A DNA stretch of 7,630 nucleotides from Phascolarctobacterium_A sp902463975 (lineage in GTDB: Bacteria; Bacillota; Negativicutes; Acidaminococcales; Acidaminococcaceae), in assembly GCF_902463975.1 (NCBI RefSeq), contig NZ_CABQHJ010000051.1, forward strand, positions 1 to 7,630, in the 5' to 3' direction. The notes beneath the pieces were generated by a model, which was not told the origin of the DNA, did no database searches, and was given only the letters and a program-made list of their open reading frames with translations. Made by a program: the position numbers and the translations under genes. Shown here piece after piece: positions 6,232 to 7,630 of this stretch (positions are counted from its first letter, which is position 1; each line of letters begins with the position of its first letter).

Positions 6232-6265
6232 AAGACTTAGTTTGCCGGGTGGCGAACTAAGTCTT
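6232..6265 (+). promoter_or_regulatory. 15-bp leader hairpin in front of larB
   Basis: The arms at 6232-6246 and 6251-6265 pair over all 15 bp with one G-U, around a GGGT loop. It begins about 20 nt after the inferred start site and ends 9 nt before the AGGAGG of larB. The 3' side is followed by TGTCATAAAAGG, not a U-run, so it is a poor terminator. It could be an mRNA-stabilising or translation-control element, or in DNA form a large operator. Confidence 0.65.
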
Positions 6266-6286
6266 TGTCATAAAAGGAGGTATAAA

Positions 6287-7030
<744 letters not shown>

Positions 7031-7034
7031 GTTG

Positions 7035-7340
7035 GCTTGTGCGTCGCAATTAAATATCGCGTTGCAACCCTTCCGTCTGCTCGCTAAAGCTCGCAGCCAC
7101 CTTCCCTTTCAGGGAAGATATATCATACTTGCAAAATGTCAAACTTCGAAAATCTGCTAGCCTTCTATATGCTCCCTACAAGGGAGCTGGCATCGCCGTA
7201 GGCGATGACTGAGTGTTGTGCTTTGCCCCCTTTAGTCGCCTACGGCGACAGTTCCCCCGAGGGGGAACCGAGTCTGAAGCTATTAGTCTTGCCTGCCCCT
7301 CGGGGAAGGTGCCGAACGTAGTGAGGCGGAAGGGGGTTGT
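7035..7340. repeat. intergenic hairpin-rich repeat, copy 1 (306 bp)
   Basis: This begins 4 bp after the larB stop and holds no credible gene. It is a chain of perfect short hairpins: CTTCCCT/AGGGAAG (7101-7117), GCTCCCT/AGGGAGC (7171-7187), CATCGCC/GGCGATG (7191-7207), GTCGCC/GGCGAC (7235-7249), GTTCCCCC/GGGGGAAC (7251-7268) and CCCC/GGGG (7296-7305). The left edge (CCCTTCCG ... CACCTTCCC, 7068-7106) and the right edge (7302-7335) are imperfect inverted copies of each other. This recalls non-autonomous, MITE- or REP-like intergenic elements of gut Firmicutes. No transposase is visible. With no other clear terminator after larB, transcripts likely run into it. Confidence 0.88.
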
Positions 7341-7630
7341 GCTTGTGCGTCGCAATTAAATATCGCGTTGCAACCCTTCCGTCTGCTCGCTAAAGCTCGC
7401 AGCCACCTTCCCTTTCAAGGAAGATATATCAGACCTGCGGAAGGCTAAACTTCGCAAATCTGCTTAACTTTTATATGCTCCCTGCAAGGGAGCTGGCATC
7501 GCCGTAGGCGATGACTGAGGGTTGTGCTTTGCCACTTTAGTCGCTTACGCGACAGTTCCCCCGCGGGGGAACCGAGTCTGAAGCTATTAGTCTTGCCTGC
7601 CCCTTGGGGAAGGTGCCGAACGTAGTGAGG
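7341..7630. repeat. intergenic hairpin-rich repeat, copy 2 (runs off window)
   Basis: This is a direct copy of 7035-7326 at a period of 306 bp. The first 77 bp or so are identical. About a dozen substitutions lie in the spacer corresponding to 7122-7170. The remainder differs at only a few sites, with two single-base deletions. The hairpins persist: 7477-7493, 7497-7513, 7540-7553 (shortened on both arms) and 7555-7572. The first hairpin, equivalent to 7101-7117, has lost one pair. The copy ends at the window edge exactly where copy 1 reaches 7326, so more units may follow. Confidence 0.88.

Noticed and set aside
6242..6286. TTG-initiated extension of LarB by 15 codons
   Set aside because: It would place coding sequence through the leader hairpin and over the AGGAGG; GTG 6287 has ideal spacing and gives the normal family length.
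7035..7630. CRISPR array, suggested by the repeated palindromes
   Set aside because: The period is 306 bp with only two units, the repeats are long and internally varied, and there are no short regular repeat-spacer units or cas genes.

Overview
The window looks like chromosomal DNA of a gut-type diderm Firmicute. My best guess is class Negativicutes, possibly the Acidaminococcaceae. This rests on the mix of genes, the GC-moderate coding style and the hairpin-rich intergenic repeats. A further hint is a phage lysis cassette that appears to carry spanin-like genes, which only make sense against a host with an outer membrane. The taxon is an inference and was not looked up.

Left part (1-1671): the right end of a prophage. 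A 5'-truncated holin, a zinc amidase endolysin and two genes nested in different frames (starts at 1067 and 1071) follow the order holin - endolysin - spanins known from lambda-like phages. A short non-coding tail follows. It holds a 12-bp tandem duplication, four A-tracts phased at about 10.5 bp, and a strong hairpin terminator that suits both strands. The prophage appears to abut the 3' end of tRNA-Arg, a common integration site.

Middle left (1672-1950): three minus-strand tRNA genes, transcribed in the order Pro(TGG) - Gly(TCC) - Arg(TCT), all with encoded CCA. They are read from a consensus promoter (TTGACA, 17 bp, TATAAT) at 1922-1950.

Middle (1980-7030): housekeeping metabolism. nadE (minus strand, TTG start, own hairpin terminator) makes NAD from deamido-NAD (NaAD) using glutamine. 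Divergent from it is a YbaK-type Cys-tRNA(Pro) deacylase. Next come threonine synthase thrC and then larB, both on the plus strand and each with its own upstream -10 box. LarB starts nickel-pincer nucleotide synthesis from the same NaAD that NadE consumes, so the window holds two enzymes at one metabolic branch point. larB has a 15-bp leader hairpin just upstream of its ribosome binding site. No other lar genes are visible.

Right end (7031-7630): no gene. It is filled by two direct copies of a repeat of about 306 bp, the second running off the window. Each copy is a chain of short perfect hairpins. Most changes between copies fall in hairpin loops or in one central spacer.

The most noteworthy item is the doubly coding lysis gene pair at 1067-1523. 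The repeat array and the bent-DNA-like prophage edge come next.
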